The translations under genes and the position numbers were made by a program. Of a DNA stretch of 64,000 nt, positions 35,307 through 47,030 are shown piece by piece; within the stretch, counting starts at the first letter, position 1; each line of letters opens with the position of its first letter. The notes under the pieces are model-generated. The model saw nothing but the letters and a program-made list of their open reading frames with translations, did not search any database and was not told the DNA's origin. This DNA comes from Tethya wilhelma. Lineage: Eukaryota; Porifera; Demospongiae; Tethyida; Tethyidae. The DNA lies in contig CAXIPT010000008.1 of assembly GCA_964030475.1 (NCBI GenBank), positions 2,728,141 to 2,792,140 of the forward strand, read 5' to 3'.

Positions 35307-36359
35307 ACTGTACGCTTTCTTTCATATCGAACATTGTCTTGTGAACTACTCCAACTACTGATGATAGAATTTGTTGTCTTTGTGTTTTTGTGCTATATTT
35401 TTGTATTATTTCTCACCTGTATTGCACGTTCTGTGTTGTGTCAGTGTATTTATCTATAGCCGACATACTCATATTTTGCAACTAAAATTTATATATACTA
35501 AGGCTAGTTTTGTACAATGTAGAAATGTGACTTGTATGCATACATATCTACTTACATAATATTATACCAGAATTTACAATTTCATTGCAGTTCATTACTT
35601 CCAAATTTCAGTGTTGCCCATACTTACCTTATTTTCAATGTTTTGTATGTCATCATTTTATATGCACTTGTTTATTTGTTTGTTCTCTCCTAATGAGTAC
35701 AATAATTGTTTTGTATACAATATTATATATAAATATATTATATCACTTTGAAATAATATTATAATAAACATTTAAACCACACTTTGTTTCACAATTTGGA
35801 CTACATAACCGTATGAGTTGCGCTGGTGTACGTAATATAAACATGAGGTCTAGAGTGCAGAGTACATATACATAATGAGTGAAGAGTTCTGTTATTCATC
35901 ACCTGTAAGTTGAAGGAATACAAAACATTCACTGGGTGTGTAAATGTGATACAATGAACTCAAACTATGTCTGTATGTACTGTACATGATGTATGTATGG
36001 CTGCTGAAGATATTTAAGATCTTGCATTTGTTGCTAACGCCACCATTCGAAGCAGCTCACTGACATTAGATAAATTTGTAAAGAGTTGATGCACATGCTT
36101 GGGCCGCCTAGTCCCAGTGACCTACCCAGTGGTAGGCAAATGGGAGGGCCAGTAGCTAATTGTGACTAAATTGCAGCAGTATAGCTACTTGGGTAATGTA
36201 CTGTCACGGACGCCCCAAAAAATTGGTTCCCTAGTTTTTATATTGAAGAAAAATTAATATGGACCCACATGCATAAATTTGGACTCCTCTCCCCCTCATA
36301 CCACCAAACACAGGTTATGTTATAGTAATCATGCATAGTAGAGTAGGGAGTTTACGTGG
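35307..36359. other. Cadherin 3' untranslated region and intergenic DNA
   Basis: AT-rich sequence after the cadherin stop. A canonical AATAAA at 35,763-35,768, about 460 bp downstream of the stop codon, is the likely polyadenylation signal. Nothing else was recognised up to 36,359. Confidence 0.6.
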
Positions 36360-36371
36360 TTGATAACCATG

Positions 36372-36584
36372 CACCCAGAGCCCAAGCTTTGGCCAAGACA
36401 TGCTAGACTAGACTCAGATCTAAGTTACAACATGGATGATTACAGGGAAAGATCTTTTAGAGATGTTGAACTGCTGCTTGGCCAAGACACAGACAGACTC
36501 AGATCTCTGAGTTTCTTACAGAAAGCTGATCTTTTATTTAAGTCTTTGCTGACAAATTTAGGCTCTGCACAAATGGCTAGCTAA
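36372..36584 (+). CDS. Hypothetical 70-residue ORF
   Basis: An open frame from ATG at 36,372 (or 36,360) encodes a charged peptide containing RSFRDVELLLGQDTD and FLQKADLLFKSLL, which could form amphipathic helices. I do not recognise it. It is not clearly bounded by splice sites and lies between two unrelated genes. It may be a small gene, an unspliced first exon or chance. Confidence 0.2.
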   Translation, partial: HPEPKLWPRHARLDSDLSYNMDDYRERSFRDVELLLGQDTDRLRSLSFLQKADLLFKSLLTNLGSAQMAS

Positions 36585-37084
36585 CATGAACGATACAAAT
36601 CTTGTAGTACTTCATGCCCTGATCATATTGTATGGAAGTGACAACTTGAAACATTTATGGTTGCATACAGGGAGGGGGTCGAATATTTCAGGGGGTCCAA
36701 GTTTTAGGAAAAATATGGACTGGGGGAACAAATTCGGAGGGTCCAAATTTGTTGCGACAGTACTGGTCTATTCTTCATGTATTTTGTATATAACAATACC
36801 ATTTTGTTCTTTAGTCACTTGTACCCATTCTCTTGGTGCATGTCTGTACTTCTCTAGAAGGAACTCGGTTCTCTTTTCTGAATTCTCCTCATAATTGTGA
36901 GCTAAGTAGCCTACATAGAACCCTACTGCCGTGCAGATGATGTGAAGTTGAGGTTCTGTAGGATATATATGACATTATGCACGTGAGTAAATTAGTAAGC
37001 AGCTCCAGAACACAACTAACATCCATGAATTTGTTAGACCAGGCCAGAACCAATTTCCTTTGCATGTATGACAAAAGCATTTAT
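36585..37084. other. Intergenic sequence without recognised gene
   Basis: No domain-bearing frame was seen on the plus strand. The minus-strand part after 36,889 is the possible continuation of the small exon called at 37,085-37,203. Confidence 0.4.
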
Positions 37085-37203
37085 ATAAATGAGTCAACTC
37101 ACTTCTCAAGAGAGGATACTTCCTCACAGCATTAGAATAGAAGGCGGTGAAGACACCTCCAAGGGTAAAGAAAGCCCAAGTCTTGATGGTCATGTTTACT
37201 TGA
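37085..37203 (-). CDS. Small membrane-protein exon, copy A (unrecognised)
   Basis: On the minus strand an acceptor (TTCATTCAAG) is followed by ATG and a frame reading MTIKTWAFFTLGGVFTAF then YSNAVRKYPLLR, ending at a donor (GAA followed by GTGAGT) near 37,108. It has one hydrophobic segment then basic residues, the pattern of a small mitochondrial inner-membrane or other single-span protein, but I cannot name the family. A near copy lies at 40,795-40,925, on the other side of the DEATH gene. A continuation exon after GTCATACATGCAAAG near 37,066 is possible. Confidence 0.35.
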
Positions 37204-38858
37204 ATGAAAGGTGTGCTCCAATTAGAAGCAGGGAACAGGAAATGGTCGCAGCTCTTAAGTGTGGGTGCTCCCAACCCCCGATCCCACACCCTTGAGAAGG
37301 ATTCTAGACTCGCCTTCCAACTTTAACCAGAGATACTACACACTTCTATGCTTTAATTGTCAGTCTACGCGCTTACTGGATATTCTGACAGGTGAGTAGC
37401 TCAATAATGATCAGTTTTGGGTGGCATAACCTTGGACTCTTGCTAGGTGCCTGGGATTTATAAACCATACCCTTGCCTGTACATATCCCATGTAACAGTT
37501 TTAAATGTACAGTAATGCAGTATACAACATAATTAACTTATTATTTAAGCTAATTTATATAACTTGTAGTTGAGTTCCCAGGTTCCCCCGCCCGCTACCT
37601 TATATGTAAAGGTAGGTGGGGAGCAAGACTAATGAATATGAATATCTAGCCCTAACCTGTCATTCATGAATGTCGAGCTGTGCAACATCAACTATTGTAG
37701 CCCAGTGTTTCCTCAAAGAGGGGTAGGGGCCGGGTGCTCCCCCCTCGTGTCAACTACCTCCTCCCCATACAAATACATTACAAAACTAGTGACACATAGT
37801 GCATGGTGTATCTCACGCAGAGTCTGTAATATGATAGTAAAACACAGCTAGTACTGAATGACATCGTGAATTGGTGTCTCAGTGCCACATTGCATTGCCT
37901 GTCCTTCAGCTTTTGTGGATAGCTAGATAGATATCTATAGGTAGTAAATAAAAATTGAAGCTTTCTCTTGCAAGCCATGCACTAGGGAACACAAGCTCAG
38001 TCAGAGCATACAAGCAATGCGCTAGCTACAGAAAAGAACTTCAGACTTCACCAGAGACTCCTCCCCATGCTGCAGATCTCGTGCGCATGCGTGTCATATT
38101 GCTGACATGTGGGCATGTCACAGAGTGCAAGCGCAAGATCGTTCTCAGAGCTAGCTGTTGATTGAAGGCCCAATTTGTGCTTGTGAAGAGTATACAATCT
38201 TATCTCAGGTTGTTTTTCAAGAAATAGAAAGCTTACGTATACGATCTCGAGAATGAAGTGATGGCACAAACTTCGGAATCAACGAAAGCGTAAAGTAATC
38301 ATAATAAGAGTAATCGGACGCAAAAAGTAATTATAATAATGCCAACCCAACTACAAACCGATTTATAATATATATAAATGATGCCTTGCGCTAATGTGCT
38401 TGGCAACTACTAATTTGTTTTAAGCAACTCCCCCACTTCCCTTCCTCTTTACTTTTGTCCTCTGGGAAACACTGTAGCCCTGCATGGACAATCTCTCAGT
38501 GATATGATTGATAAGAGTGGGATATACAAGAAAGGGAACTGACTGCCGATTGTGGGTTTCTCACTTGCTTGATGTTCACACAATAGTTATGTATTGTTTT
38601 CTTAGTCTCAGTGGTTGTAATGACTTTAACACTAAGTGTATATATATTGGATGTCAGCAGCTTGCATTGATCTGTACTTAGCACTAGTAAGGTGTTGTTG
38701 GTTTCCCAAAATTATCCTTAAAGGAACTGTCTAGTATGCGTGTTTAGCGTATCAATATGCAGATAGCTTCGCTAGGCTAGTTTTAAGTGCCTTTATGTCT
38801 TCAAGTACTTCAGCATTAGTCCAGTGTTAGAATGTCATTGGATTCCACCACTAAAGTT

Positions 38859-39084
38859 CATCTGGTTTGAGAATGCTGGTAGAAAAATTTGAATAATTTT
38901 CTAAATATCCAACCAATTTCAAAATTTTAAGCACCATTGGAAAGCGCTCGCTCTTCCCATTCTTTATTTGGTTGCTTTCCAGCTTCCTATGCCTTGCCAG
39001 TAAAAAGTTAGCTATTTTGTCCCATATGAAAAGTATTGCATGAATCTCATTATTTCACTTCCGGTGGCATTCTCAAACCAGATG
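38859..39084. mobile_element. MITE-like element with 18-bp TIRs
   Basis: CATCTGGTTTGAGAATGC at 38,859-38,876 and its exact reverse complement at 39,067-39,084 bound about 226 bp with no coding frame. No clear target duplication was identified. Confidence 0.55.
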
Positions 39085-39113
39085 GACATTAGATTGTATA
39101 ATCATGCATGCTA

Positions 39114-39318
39114 CTGTATAGCGGGAAATTTTTGTACGGTGGAAATTTTCGTATTTTTGTATACCGTTCGAATATACAAAAATTAAAACTGCGAAAATTT
39201 AACTTCCGTATGTACTTTATACGAGCACGCACCGCGTATACGAAATTTAAAACTACGAAAAAAATTTCTGGCGTGTTTATACGAAATTTTGCACCAACAA
39301 AAATTTCCCGCTATACGC
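39114..39318. mobile_element. TATAGCGGG-family MITE, 205 bp, TA target
   Basis: The termini are CTGTATAGCGGGAAATTTT and its inverted counterpart ending CCCGCTATACGC, with TA on both sides. The interior is low-complexity sequence rich in AAATTT and CGAAAA. It belongs to the same family as the 207-bp copy at 57,190-57,396. The right end is only 20 bp before the acceptor of the DEATH gene exon at 39,339. Confidence 0.75.
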
Positions 39319-39338
39319 TATATATTTTCATGTTGCAG

Positions 39339-40369
39339 GTGCACCTTATAGCATTCAACAGGAACAAGCTGACAAAGTCAAACATGAACAATTGATTGAA
39401 CAACATAATGTAAGCTTTAGTGTTATTGTTACAAATTTTTGCGGGTACTAACGTTTGATATGTATACGTATGTCAACAATATTACCGTATATAGCAGGAA
39501 AGTTTTGCAGTTTCTATATAACTTTCACAGATATCAATGTGGATAAGCTTACGATTTTGCAATGGTTAGTAGTTGTGACCTGGGAACCATTAATTTTACT
39601 TGCTATAATAATTATGATGGTCCATATATAGTATGTGAAAAGTATGCAGAAAATTATAGTTAATCTTAGCACATCATGTTGTATGCATACAGTGTGTACC
39701 ACCAGGTACCAGTCCTCTTACTTCTTGATAGGAGAGGCCTGGGTACAAAGCTATAGCTGGGATATAATTGTAAGATCACTGATGTCTGATCCTGCCGCAG
39801 TAACATTTTGAATTGAATTCTATTTTGCAGCAATCAGATGTCAATGGTGATGATGAGAAGAATCATAATGGTCAATCAAAACAGAACCAGATCAGAAGTG
39901 AAGAAAAGAGAGAAGAGACAGACCATGGTATGAATTTTAAATTTATTCTAACACAGCAGTGAGAGATGTGTTCAGAGTTTACGTTAATGGCAATGTTTAT
40001 TGACTTGCCACTCACTTGAAAAGTTCATAGCCAGGCCTCATGAATGTTGACCATCATTAATTATTGTCTTGTGTGTGGTCCAATTATTCAGGTGGTCTCT
40101 GTGTTGATGATTTGAAGACTGTGCGAACTGCTCTCTGGGAGGTCCGATCAGAATGGTACAACGTTGGAATTGAACTGAACATGAGCACCTCTTCCCTGGA
40201 TGCCATCAAGAGAACCCACCATCATGTGGTGGAGGACTGCTTCACTGCCATGCTCCAGGAGTGGCTGGAGAGGTCCCATCCTCCTCCAACATGGGCTGAG
40301 CTAGTTGAGGCTCTGAGAGCTCCACCAGTGAACAACCCTCAGCTAGCAGAAGAACTGGAAATTGATTAG
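39339..40369 (+). CDS. DEATH-domain protein, last three exons
   Basis: Exons are 39339-39409, 39831-39927 and 40092-40369, joined in consistent phase by GT-AG introns. The first exon starts in phase, so at least one upstream exon is missing from this model. The first two exons encode a Gln/Lys/Glu-rich polar linker (KVKHEQLIEQHN, then EEKREETDHG). The third encodes a DEATH domain of about 75 residues: WEVRSEWYNVGIELNMS, LDAIKRTHHH, CFTAMLQEWLERS, PTWAELVEALR, ending in EELEID and a stop. DEATH domains make homotypic contacts in apoptosis and innate immune signalling. The gene lies directly upstream of the NACHT-LRR receptor on the same strand and could supply alternative N-terminal exons to it, but the final exon has its own stop and no donor was seen. 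Confidence 0.75.
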
Positions 40370-41058
40370 CTATTTCCATTTACATGTACCTGTATCATTC
40401 ATACTTGTACCTTTTTCACTATTCAAATGTCCCTGCATTGAGAATATTATAGTCTTGTCATAAAATTTGTATTTGAAAGGTAGATTAAACACATAAGGTT
40501 TACTGCTTGCATGCATGCATTGTAGCTTAGTGTAGCCCCCTCTCCCTCCTCGAGCCCTCCTCCCCTCTCCCTCCTCCTAACTGAATTGGTTGTACTCCCC
40601 GAATTTTGTCCCCGGACCTTATAAATTCACACACGTGGATCGATTGCATGACCAAACATGTGGCATGTGGCAGTGCAGTTCTATATTGAGCGTAAGTAGA
40701 TTAGTAAGTAGCTCCAGAACACAACAAACATTGAATTTGTTAGACTGGGCCAGGCCAGAACCAACCATAGATAGAATTGAATGTAAGTGAGACAACTCAC
40801 TTCTCAAGAGAGGATACTTCCTCATAGCAATAGAATAGAAGGCGGTGAAGACACCTCCAAGGGTAAAGAAAGCCCAAGTCTTGATGATCATGCGGTTCAA
40901 TCAGTGTTCAAATTATGTTTACTGGAATGAAAGGTGTGCTCCAATTAGAAGTATAATTAGGAAGTGGGTTCAGGGATCAGTCAGAGTCTACTTTCACGGC
41001 TCCAGCAAAAGTTTCATGCTGACATAAATGGAATAATTGTTTAACATATGATTTGTAG
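40370..41058. other. Intergenic stretch holding a duplicated small exon
   Basis: Contains a CT-rich run near 40,535-40,575 and the minus-strand copy B of the small exon (40,795-40,925). Nothing else was recognised. Confidence 0.5.
40795..40925 (-). pseudogene. Small membrane-protein exon, copy B
   Basis: Matches 37,085-37,215 at about 90% identity. The minus-strand frame reads MIIKTWAFFTLGGVFTAF then YSIAMRKYPLLR and ends at the same GTGAGT donor. The flanking intron sequence is also duplicated, including GTTCTGGAGCT-type words on the far side, so the duplication is genomic rather than by retroposition. Which copy is the functional gene, if either, cannot be told from sequence alone. Confidence 0.35.
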
Positions 41059-41187
41059 CTGTTCAGAGGCCCCAAAGCCTGAAAGGTGGAGGGAGCTGCT
41101 GTGTGCTGTGGAAAAAGTTCGTCCAGTGTGTCCTACATCTCCATGCAGGCTGTTGGATATGTGTAAACTCATGAGACAACAATAAAT
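41059..41187 (+). CDS. Isolated terminal exon of an unrecognised gene
   Basis: After the acceptor TTTGTAG a frame of about 42 codons reads SEAPKPERWRELLCAVEKV and later CRLLDMCKLMRQQ before a TAA that overlaps AATAAA, a polyadenylation signal. The composition (helical, Cys/Leu-rich) looks coding and the stop plus signal fit a last exon. The parent gene is unknown; an alternative 3' end of the DEATH gene is possible. Confidence 0.35.
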
Positions 41188-41286
41188 ATCATCAACAATT
41201 AATTTTGGTGAGTCACATGCAAACTATACTGTGATTTTTGCTTACCATGGTGCCGTGCAGTAAATTTTGAGCAACATTCATTTTGG

Positions 41287-41321
<35 letters not shown>

Positions 41322-42476
41322 ATTGCCATCCACTTCTAGAACAATGACACAACTTGATAGGTAACTCATGCCAATCCCTGCATGTTGCTTGTGTACTTAG
41401 TCCATAGGCGTTGGATATTCAAGCCCTCTTCGCCAATGCATTTTTCATTTGAAGATAACCTGTGTTATGACTTCACCTTGTGGATATATGATTGTAAGGT
41501 TGCATGGATTCACCATTGGACCAATGGACTCACAATCACAATACAATTATCAAACTGATTTCCCCTAAGTCTGAGATCATATGCAATGTAGTATAGTAGG
41601 GTTGTACTGTTACATAAGAGATTGATCTTGTGCACTAGCTAGCTATATTAGTAAGGTATCCTCATACTGTATGAAATACATACTATTGGGGCAAGCGTGA
41701 GCGAGCCCCACATATATGTTACACGCCATTCGAATCTATGCACTTCCGTCTGTGTGATGTCTGTACGCATATTCCGTAAATAATGCTTCCTGTTCTAATT
41801 TTGCAATTTTGGTAACAAAATTTTTGTACAACGTATGACGTCACGTACACTGTAGTTGTAGGTGGAGCTAGCTAGCTAGCTCTCAAGATCCACGGAGTGC
41901 TTGAGCTAGCTGTAGCTAGCGCGTGTATGCAGCATAGAGCAGCACATCTTTGTGAACTGAAATGAAAAAACTGCGAGATCTAGGCAAAAAGGTTAGAATT
42001 AGTGTACCTTGAACCCCCATTCTAAAAGTATCGAGAAAAGTGATCCATAGAATACCAGCATTGGTTAAGCCAAAGTTTTTAGCTGAGAGTCAATCGCTGG
42101 ATGTATTTCTACCTATCTATCACTTTGAATTAGTTTTTGACGTATTTTCACAAGACAGACACTCACCACTGACAATTTCTCAACTTTTCCAACGCAGATG
42201 TTAATTATAAACTCTTTTTATCTAATGAGATACTACTCAATTAGTTGCTCTACACCTGTTATGATCACAGACGCTTTCCAAGGGATGCTACAACTAAGTA
42301 TACAATATCATAGAGCGAGTATGTAGAGTTTCCATTTTACTGGCCTGCAAATATACAAAAGAACATCACTAAAATTGTGATGATTTCTTTTTTAGTTTCA
42401 TCTAGTTGACTATATATGTAGTGCACGATTCCTTACATTATAAAAATTTGAAAGATTACTGTTTCTTATTTGTTAG
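41188..42476. other. Non-coding stretch upstream of the NACHT-LRR exon
   Basis: Holds a (GT)n tract at 41,289-41,319 and a hairpin-prone AGCTAGCTAGCT region near 41,865-41,925. An upstream exon of the receptor is expected here or further left, but none could be identified. Confidence 0.4.
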
Positions 42477-45400
42477 AAATGGAAGCATTTGTGAGAAGCC
42501 TTAAGAGAAAGTACCGTGAGAGGCTTATCTTGAGTCCTGAGAATCAGTATCCTCCTTCTCGTGGAGAAAAGCTGGTCAAGTTGGAGCTTGTAGAAGGAGA
42601 AAAAACTCTAGGTTATGTAGTTAACTGGCAAAGAGGAAAAGATGAAGAAAGCATTGATCGACGTCCAATTGAATGTGCTACACTTTTTGAAACAGACAAG
42701 ACACAACCTGTGAGGAGAGTGTTAGTGGAGGGTGATGCCGGTATAGGGAAGACAACCTTGACCACCATTCTAACCATGAATTGGGCTGATGGAAAATTGT
42801 TACGCCAGTTTTGCTTGGTCCTTCTTCTCCCTCTTCGAGACAAGCGAGTAGCAAAGGCAGCATCTCTCAGTGATCTTCTAAACCTATTCCACACAAGTAC
42901 TAGGATCTGTTCTTCTGTTGTTGAATTCTTAGAAGAGATGGAAGGGGAAGATGTTTTGATTATTGCTGATGGTTGGGATGAGTTGAGTGATGCCAACCGT
43001 GAGTCAGAGTCTTTCTTGCAGAGCCTTCTCTTTGGAAATGTCCTTCCTTTTGTTTCAGTTCTCGTGACCTCACGACCTTCTGTTTCAAGTTGTTTTCACA
43101 AAAGTACACTAGTCAATCGATTTGTTGAAGTAGTGGGCTTCAGTCAGGAAAATATCACTGAATACATCCAATCTGAGTTTGAGGACAAACCAGAAAAAGC
43201 AGCAAATCTCTTGCAGCAATTAGAATCAAATCCTTTGGTTGCTAGTATATGCAGTGTACCTTTGAACTGTGCAATCATATGCCACTTGCAGCGCATACTA
43301 AACCAGTCGCTTCCACACACTATGACTGAACTTTACACAATGGTCATTTTGCAGACCTTGTATCGCAATATCACCAAATACCCTCAGTATTCGGATATCC
43401 TAAGCTTTTCTAGTTTTGAATCTTTGCCTAAAGAATTGCAGGCTTCTTGGTATCATCTTTGTGAATTTGCTTATCAATCAATTAAGAGAGATCAGTTAGT
43501 TTTTTCAAAGGAAGAGCTATTGTCTGTGTTTCCTGGTGGCTATTCATCAATAAATGATGTCTTCTCTTTTGGCTTGCTTCAGTCCACTCACTCCATACTC
43601 TCCACTGAGGCTGGATATGGTCTTTCATTTCATTTTGTCCACTTGACCTTTCAAGAATACTTAGCTGCTCTTCATCTTGTTAGACAGTCTCCAGAAACTC
43701 AGCTTGCTCTTGGCCATCAGATGGGAAACCATTTTAAGACAATGTGGCTCTTTTTCTTTGGTATCGCCTGCAATTTGACAACAGCTTCTGATGTTCGCCT
43801 GCCTATAAGTCAAATGTTCCTTGAAAATTTTACTTTCGTGAATTGGACAGTCGTCAATTATCAATCTTTTCGTTTGCTATCTCACTGCTGCTTTGAATCA
43901 AAAAATAGTGAAATTACAAAATTTGTAGCTCAATCCCTGAGTGATCAACTCTCAGTTGTGATTCGGACTGCGCATGATTGCTCCTCTGCAGTCTACATTT
44001 TGTCAACTTTAAAATCTAATACATCTGTGCGTATATCATTTTATGGTTGCAAACTTGATAACAAGATTATTATCGGTGTTTTGAGTACCCTTTCAATGAA
44101 ATGTAAGCAACTGCAAATTAAGGAATTATTCCTCAATAGAAACGATTTGACAGACCATGGCATCAATAAACTCTTTTCCATTGAAAATCTCTGTAGTTAT
44201 ATTACTGTATTAGACCTAACTGACAACCAGATTGGACAGAGAGGGGTTCACTGCATCATGGAAGCACTCTCGGTCAACTGTGACAGTCCCTGTAGCCTAT
44301 TATCAACCTTGAAACTCTCTCATAATCCTCTTGGAGCTTTTGGTCTTCAAACATTGGAAAGTGCTGTACTAAATGGAATATTGCCATCCTTAGAGCAACT
44401 CATCTTAGCTAACACACTTACCAGTGATCCTGATATCAATGGTGCTGTGCTAACTACTTTTATTCAGGCTCTTTCAGCGAATTGTCCTAGATTAAGCATG
44501 CTTGATTTGTCCAAGAATTTTCTTAATATACCAGGAGGACAAGCTGTTGGAGAGAATTTTACACAGCTAGCCCGACCAATTGATTCATTGTCAGCTGAAT
44601 TGAATAAATTTATGCAGAAACAATTCAATTTGTCTCTAAATGAAACAGTGTTAAGTGATGAAAGTCTCATAGCTCTCACTGACAGTCTCTGCCATGATGG
44701 TGGCCAATTTCAAAGTCTTACACTTAAGTTTGTTGGAAATGAGATACATCATAATGGAGTGCAAGCTATTTCAGAAAGTATCATGTCAGGTCTTCTCCAT
44801 GTGACCAATCTTATTCTTGACGACAATCCACTGGGGTTACACGGAACTTTAGCAATCTGTAGAATGCTCAGTTGTAGGGAGTGCTGCATAGAACACCTGT
44901 CTTTAGCTAACTGCTCCCTTGCACTAATTGAATCTGATAACTTTAACTCTGATTCGTTATCCTCCCAACGTGATGTCGCTAAATTAATCCAACAGTTGCC
45001 TGTTAACAAGTCAATTGAGACTCTTGATATCTCCCAGAATGACTTTTCTGGTGACAAATGCTTTGTGCTAAGTGCATTGATGACTTTGTGCTCTCATGCA
45101 GCACCTAAAGTCGAGTTTCTTTCCAGTCAGTGTTCCATAACTTCCAATGATATCCAACTTCTTCTCTCTCTGAGTCAGGTTTCAGACCGTCCACCTATTA
45201 ATTTGTGTATCTGGTACCTGGAAGATAACAAGCTGGATAATGAAGGCATTGAACTCTTGACTGCTCACATACCCACTCTCTTGCCAAGTATCGAAACAAT
45301 TTATGTAGGCACAATTCCTGGCGTTAATCGTGAAACAATTCGGAGGTTTGAAGATACAGTTCTTAATCAAAGAAAGGTAGACTAATGTTCCCCGATAGAT

Positions 45401-45522
45401 ATATGTTTACATATTCTTCATTGGTACAGGCAAAAATGAGGAGGCAAAGATTGAGAGACCAGGTACTGTGTGGACTATGTCAAAATGAAAGAAATACGAT
45501 TGAAGAGTTCATTAGCAGTGGG
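42477..45522 (+). CDS. NACHT-LRR (NLR-type) receptor, 3' end lost at an ambiguous base
   Basis: Exons 42477-45376 and 45430-45522. The first starts two bases before an ATG at 42,479 and could begin translation there or continue from an upstream exon. A second donor (GTAAGT at 45,523) shows that further exons follow, but the contig meets an n at 45,659. Visible parts are a basic N-terminal segment, NACHT NTPase with Walker A GDAGIGKTT (residues 85-93), Walker B VLIIADGWDEL (159-169) and sensor TSRPS, a winged-helix region ending FHFVHLTFQEYLAALHL, then irregular ribonuclease-inhibitor-type leucine-rich repeats from about residue 540 to 960. The last exon (RRQRLRDQVLCGLCQNERN) extends past the repeats. 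Family knowledge: such proteins sense microbial or damage signals and oligomerise through NACHT. Sponges commonly pair this with an N-terminal DEATH domain, not seen joined here. Confidence 0.88.
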
Positions 45523-45658
45523 GTAAGTCCACACACACACACACAAATTATAGTTACATGGCCCTTAAGTGGGCAGCACTTGATGCATGGTCGAGTGCTA
45601 GACACTTAAGGGTATGCAACTATTTTGTTCGCCATTGACGCCCTGTGACCCCTAGCTA
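45523..45658. other. Truncated intron of the NACHT-LRR gene
   Basis: Begins with the donor GTAAGT and a short CA run and ends at the ambiguous base at 45,659. To the right of that base the sequence is a copy of CEP164 exon 7, so the receptor's remaining exons are missing from this place. Confidence 0.6.
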
Positions 45659-45659
45659 N

Positions 45660-46617
45660 CGAAGAGTCCCCTGCCTCCTCTCCCCGAGTGAGACTTCGTG
45701 CAGCTAAGACTAGGGATGTGTCAAGCTACCGGAGCTCTCCCAACACCAGTATAGACCCCCACTGCAGACCTCGTCCCCAGTGATACAGTCTAGTGCTGTA
45801 AATGGCTCTTCTGGTGTTGGAACCTTTAAGAGAAGTGCTAGTGGTAGTCTGTCTCCTGCTAGAATCCAACTGAGTGCATCCCCATCAAAGTATGTGCCAC
45901 ACAGTACCCACACTACTACACACAGAGTCATAGACTGTGGTTTTGTAATGCTGGTCAATGATTGTAGGCCGTCCTCTTAATTGGCATGAAACTAGAGGTG
46001 CTGGAACTACCGCCACTGGCCTCAAGTCAAGCAGGTATTGTATGGGGGCATTGCTCTGTTACGTGCAGTGCAGGGCAGTTATGCGTGTACAGCAGACAAT
46101 TGCAACTGTTGTTGATTCACTCCTCTCTCCTTTAATCAATACTTCCTGTCCGAGTTAAAGACCCATCACATTTATGAGTTGGGGGATTAATATCATCAGT
46201 CATGCACTAAAGCCCTTGCATTGTTGCAGTGTATAACTTTATACACTGCCTGCAGCTGTGCTCTATTGTACAAGGGCATAGCGATTGCTCAACTCTAATT
46301 GGGATAATAAAAAGAGCCACTCAAACAATTATAGTCTAATCAATACTAGTTTGTTTTCACATGCCCCCTGCTAGCACCATGATGTCTGTAAGTAAGGCAC
46401 TCTTTATATTTCATGCATGCATGCACACACATGACACAGGTGGGCAGACTCTGTAGTAAGACCCGATCAAATTGGGCTGGTGTTTCCAAGAAGTCGTCAC
46501 CATCCTCCTCTCTCAGGTAATGGTGTACATCTATAAGTCACTTCACACCTCTGCTTCTCTGGGAATAGTGGTTACATCTGTGTCACACTTCGTTAACTAT
46601 TTTTAGTGAAATATTAT

Positions 46618-46661
<44 letters not shown>

Positions 46662-46985
46662 GTTCATCAGTTTACTGGTATATTCTCTCAATCGTACTCA
46701 TACAATAAAAAATGTGTCATACTCTAAACCCCGTGGTACTTGGTATGTGTGAGTTTATCGTGTGATGGTATTTTCTTGTGTCCAGGTCATTATCATTCAA
46801 GTGTTGCTCCACCATCACCACTACTATTGAACAGGACTCATAACTCACGGTATGTGTGTGTGTGTGTTTGCCATTGCCTAGCAACCAAAGTTTTTATAGC
46901 CGGTTACTGGATGGGTGACAATAGAGTAGCTAGGGGTCACAGGGGTCAATGGCAAACAAACTAGTTTCATGCTCTTAAGGGCCGT
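45660..46985 (+). pseudogene. Decayed, internally deleted CEP164 copy
   Basis: 45660-45960 copies exon 7 and the start of its intron (12161-12452). The sequence then jumps to the end of exon 21, exons 22 and 23 and their introns (17482-18870). Introns are kept, so this is a genomic, not processed, copy. The exon 7 part has a 2-bp insertion (AGTATAGACC against AGTAGACC), and the exon 21 part has in-frame stops after CCGTCCTCT. Exons 22 (about 46,441-46,517) and 23 (about 46,787-46,850) remain open with some replacements. It is bounded by an n on the left and, on the right, by a GT tract and another n at 47,031. Confidence 0.85.
46619..46661. repeat. (CA)n microsatellite
   Basis: A CA tract in the intron between the exon 22 and 23 copies, absent at the corresponding place of the functional CEP164 gene. 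Confidence 0.9.
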
Positions 46986-46987
46986 GC

Positions 46988-46990
<3 letters not shown>

Positions 46991-47030
<40 letters not shown>
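46991..47030. repeat. (GT)n microsatellite ending at an ambiguous base
   Basis: A 40-bp GT tract followed immediately by n (47,031), after which sequence from a different part of the window begins. It marks a rearrangement or contig join. Confidence 0.9.

Larger units (their letters stand above)
37290..39338. other. Intergenic stretch with two TIR elements
   Basis: No coding exon was recognised, though an upstream exon of the DEATH gene must lie somewhere before 39,339. The stretch contains the palindromic elements at 38,859-39,084 and 39,114-39,318. Confidence 0.5.

Noticed and set aside
39339..42480. DEATH exon spliced directly to the NACHT-LRR exon
   Set aside because: The DEATH exon ends in its own stop, has no usable GT donor near its end, and the phase needed by the receptor exon (one base carried over) is not supplied.
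45385..45609. Separate small gene after the NACHT-LRR ORF
   Set aside because: The coding-like part (45,430-45,522) is a further exon of the receptor in phase with the donor at 45,377.
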